The notes under the pieces were generated by a model. That model worked only from the letters and a program-made list of their open reading frames with translations, was not told the DNA's origin and ran no database searches. Source: Acidovorax sp. A79 (lineage in GTDB: Bacteria > Pseudomonadota > Gammaproteobacteria > Burkholderiales > Burkholderiaceae_C). Taken from it: a stretch of DNA of 64,000 nt. Made by a program: the position numbers and the translations under genes. Location: positions 682,001 to 746,000 of the forward strand of contig NZ_AP028672.1 of the NCBI RefSeq assembly GCF_041154505.1, read 5' to 3'. Position 1 is the stretch's first letter, and every line of letters begins with the position of its first letter. This document shows positions 62,048-64,000 of this stretch, piece after piece.

Positions 62048-64000
62048 ATGTCCCCATCCACCGCCCCGCACCTGCACCCCACCGAGGCCGTGGCCCAGGC
62101 CCATGGCGTCAACCCTGACGCAGGCCTGCACGCCGACGAAGCCCTGCGCCGCAGCGCCATCCACGGAGCCAACGAACTGGCGGCAGGGCAAGACCGCCCC
62201 TGGTGGCGCCTGCTGGCCGACCAGTTCAAGGACTTCATGGTGCTGGTGCTGCTGGGTGCGGCCGTCATCTCGGGCCTGGTGGGCGAGGTCACCGACACGC
62301 TGGTCATCCTCGTCATCGTGGTGCTCAACGCCGTCATCGGCTTTGTGCAGGCCTGGCGCGCCGACCAGGCCATGGCCGCGCTGCGCCAGCTGGCGGCGGC
62401 GCACGCCACGGTGCTGCGCAGCGGAGCCGTGCAGGTGGTGCCCGCCAGGGCGCTGGTGCCGGGTGACATCGTGCTGCTGGAGGCTGGCAACCAGATCCCG
62501 GCCGATCTGCGGCTGATCGAGATCGCGCAGCTGCAGGTGGATGAATCGGCCCTCACGGGCGAGTCCGTCACCGTGGCCAAGCAGACCGAAGCCCTGGCGG
62601 CCGAGGACGTGGGCGCCTTGGGCGACCGCACCAACATGGCCTTCAAGGGCACCACCGCCACGCATGGCCGGGCACGCGGCCTGGTGGTGGCTACCGGCAT
62701 GCACACCGAGCTGGGCAAGGTGGCCACGCTGCTCGACGCGGGCGACCGCAGCACCCCGCTGCAGTTGCGCCTGGCGGCCTTTGGCAAGCGCCTGGCGATT
62801 GCGGTGCTGGGCATCTGCGCGGTGATCTTTGTGGTGGGTGTGCTGCGCGGCGAGGCGCCGCTGCTGATGGCCCTCACTGCCATCAGTCTGGCCGTGGCCG
62901 CCATCCCCGAGGCCCTGCCTGCGGTGGTCACCGTGCTGCTGGCACTGGGCGCGCGCCGCATGGTGGCCGTGCATGCGCTGGTGCGGCGATTGCCCTCGGT
63001 GGAGACGCTCGGCTCGGTCACCACCATCTGCTCGGACAAGACCGGCACCCTGACGCAGAACCGCATGCATGCCGAACTGATGGTGGCCCACGGCGTGCGC
63101 TGGGTGCCCGGCGACCCTCTGCCCGGCCCCGCCCATGCCGAGGCCCTGCGCGCCGCCGCGTTGTGCAACGACGCCACGCTGCAGGTACACAACGAAGAAG
63201 GCCCGTCGGGCATCCACTGGCAGGGCGACCCCACCGAAACCGCACTGGTGCTGGCAGCCCGCTCCGGCGGGATGGACAAGGCCCTGCTCGACATCGAGTT
63301 CCCTCGCGTGCAGGAGCAGCCGTTCGACTCCGACCGCAAGCGCATGACCACCTTCCACCGCGTGGCGGACGGCTACGTGGCCTACACCAAGGGTGCGCCG
63401 GAGTCGGTCTTGCCCCGGTGCACCGCCCACTGGACGCCCGACGGCGCTGCCGCACTGGACACCGCCAAGGTCCTCGCCGCCGCCCAGCAGCTTGCCGCAC
63501 AGGGCCTGCGGGTGCTGGCCCTGGCGCGCCGCAGCCACGCCCGCCTGCCCGACACCAACGACATCGACGCGGTGGAAAACCAGCTGGAGCTGCTGGGCCT
63601 GATCGCCCTCATCGACCCGCCGCGCGCCGAGGCCCAGGCCGCGGTCCGCGACTGCATCAGCGCGGGCATCACGCCGGTGATGATCACAGGCGACCACCCC
63701 GCCACTGCGCGCGCCATTGCGCACCGCCTGGGCATTGTGAAGCGTAGCGATGCCCCGGTGCTTACCGGCGCCGACCTGGCCACGCTCGACGACGCCGCGC
63801 TGCGGGCGAAGGTGGAGCAGGTGCAGGTGTACGCCCGCGTGGACCCGGCGCAGAAGATCCGCATCGTCGAGGCGCTGCAGGCCCAGGGCCACTTCGTCGC
63901 CATGACGGGCGATGGCGTGAACGATGCCCCGGCGCTCAAGCGCGCCGACATCGGCGTGGCCATGGGCCAGGGCGGCACCGACGTGGCGCGCGAGGCCTCG
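62048..64000 (+). CDS. P-type cation-transporting ATPase (3' truncated)
   Basis: The frame runs off the window after 651 codons. It is a PacL/SERCA-like P2-type pump with an N-terminal HLHPTEAVAQAHGVNPDAG cation-ATPase domain. The actuator is VDESALTGESV, membrane segment four has AIPEALPAVV, and phosphorylation D330 is in CSDKTGTLTQN. The ATP-binding region follows, and GDGVNDAPALKRADIGVAMG lies near the end. The PEAL motif suggests a calcium or heavier divalent cation pump. There is no frameshift. Confidence 0.95.
   Translation, partial: MSPSTAPHLHPTEAVAQAHGVNPDAGLHADEALRRSAIHGANELAAGQDRPWWRLLADQFKDFMVLVLLGAAVISGLVGEVTDTLVILVIVVLNAVIGFVQAWRADQAMAALRQLAAAHATVLRSGAVQVVPARALVPGDIVLLEAGNQIPADLRLIEIAQLQVDESALTGESVTVAKQTEALAAEDVGALGDRTNMAFKGTTATHGRARGLVVATGMHTELGKVATLLDAGDRSTPLQLRLAAFGKRLAIAVLGICAVIFVVGVLRGEAPLLMALTAISLAVAAIPEALPAVVTVLLALGARRMVAVHALVRRLPSVETLGSVTTICSDKTGTLTQNRMHAELMVAHGVRWVPGDPLPGPAHAEALRAAALCNDATLQVHNEEGPSGIHWQGDPTETALVLAARSGGMDKALLDIEFPRVQEQPFDSDRKRMTTFHRVADGYVAYTKGAPESVLPRCTAHWTPDGAAALDTAKVLAAAQQLAAQGLRVLALARRSHARLPDTNDIDAVENQLELLGLIALIDPPRAEAQAAVRDCISAGITPVMITGDHPATARAIAHRLGIVKRSDAPVLTGADLATLDDAALRAKVEQVQVYARVDPAQKIRIVEALQAQGHFVAMTGDGVNDAPALKRADIGVAMGQGGTDVAREAS

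Noticed and set aside
60844..63351. 835-codon minus-strand open frame
   Set aside because: It spans the opposite strands of rlhA and the P-type ATPase gene, both certain, and shows low-complexity serine/arginine sequence.

Overview
The window is GC-rich, gene-dense chromosomal DNA of a betaproteobacterium, most likely a member of the Comamonadaceae close to Acidovorax. The gene families point that way, and so do two families of short dispersed repeats found between genes. No rRNA, tRNA, CRISPR array, insertion sequence or prophage was recognised. About 60 genes are supported; the first and the last run off the window.

Region by region. 1-4.9 kb: a sugar-acid operon (IlvD/Edd dehydratase, 2-keto-3-deoxyarabonate dehydratase-like protein, dgoK, dgoA, dgoD), apparently combining non-phosphorylative L-arabonate breakdown with the DeLey-Doudoroff D-galactonate route. 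5.0-8.2 kb: a predicted PD-(D/E)XK nuclease gene overlapping a gene for a nuclease-DinG/XPD helicase fusion, preceded by a LexA-type box, so probably SOS-induced DNA repair. 8.8-22.4 kb: sulfur scavenging with a CysB-type regulator, two near-identical ssuF genes, ssuB, ssuA, ssuC, ssuD, two further sulfonate-binding proteins, ssuE and a sulfate-binding protein. A TetR-oxidoreductase-SDR cassette with its own pair of palindromic operators sits between the two ssuF copies. 22.6-25.0 kb: yggX (with a partly duplicated 3' end) and mnmC. 25.2-31.4 kb: assimilatory sulfate reduction (TauE-like exporter, cysI, DUF934 gene, cysH, cysD, cysN). 31.5-34.4 kb: fdxA, a ferredoxin-NADP reductase, a SnoaL-like protein and an AraC/GyrI-like regulator. 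34.4-40.2 kb: thiamin genes under two TPP riboswitches (cytX; thiO-thiS-thiG-thiE) plus thiD on the opposite strand. 40.2-48.3 kb: a FimV-like protein, 3-hydroxyacyl-CoA dehydrogenase, enoyl-CoA hydratase, Crp-type regulator, aminoglycoside-phosphotransferase-like protein and acyl-CoA dehydrogenase. 48.5-56.7 kb: cell-envelope and signalling genes (L,D-transpeptidase, asparaginase, penicillin acylase, cyclase-FHA protein, LD-carboxypeptidase). 56.7-64 kb: a TadA-haloalkane dehalogenase fusion, a small membrane protein, a branched-chain amino-acid binding protein, rlhA and a truncated P-type cation ATPase.

The main theme is sulfur. The ssu genes release sulfite from sulfonates, cysDN-cysH-cysI turn sulfate into sulfide, and CysB-type control probably links the two blocks. 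The most unusual observations are the LexA-boxed nuclease/nuclease-helicase pair, the TadA-dehalogenase fusion, the ssuF duplication flanking a self-contained TetR cassette, and dispersed repeats that have contributed coding sequence, stop codons or start regions to cysN, the L,D-transpeptidase gene, ssuC and mnmC.
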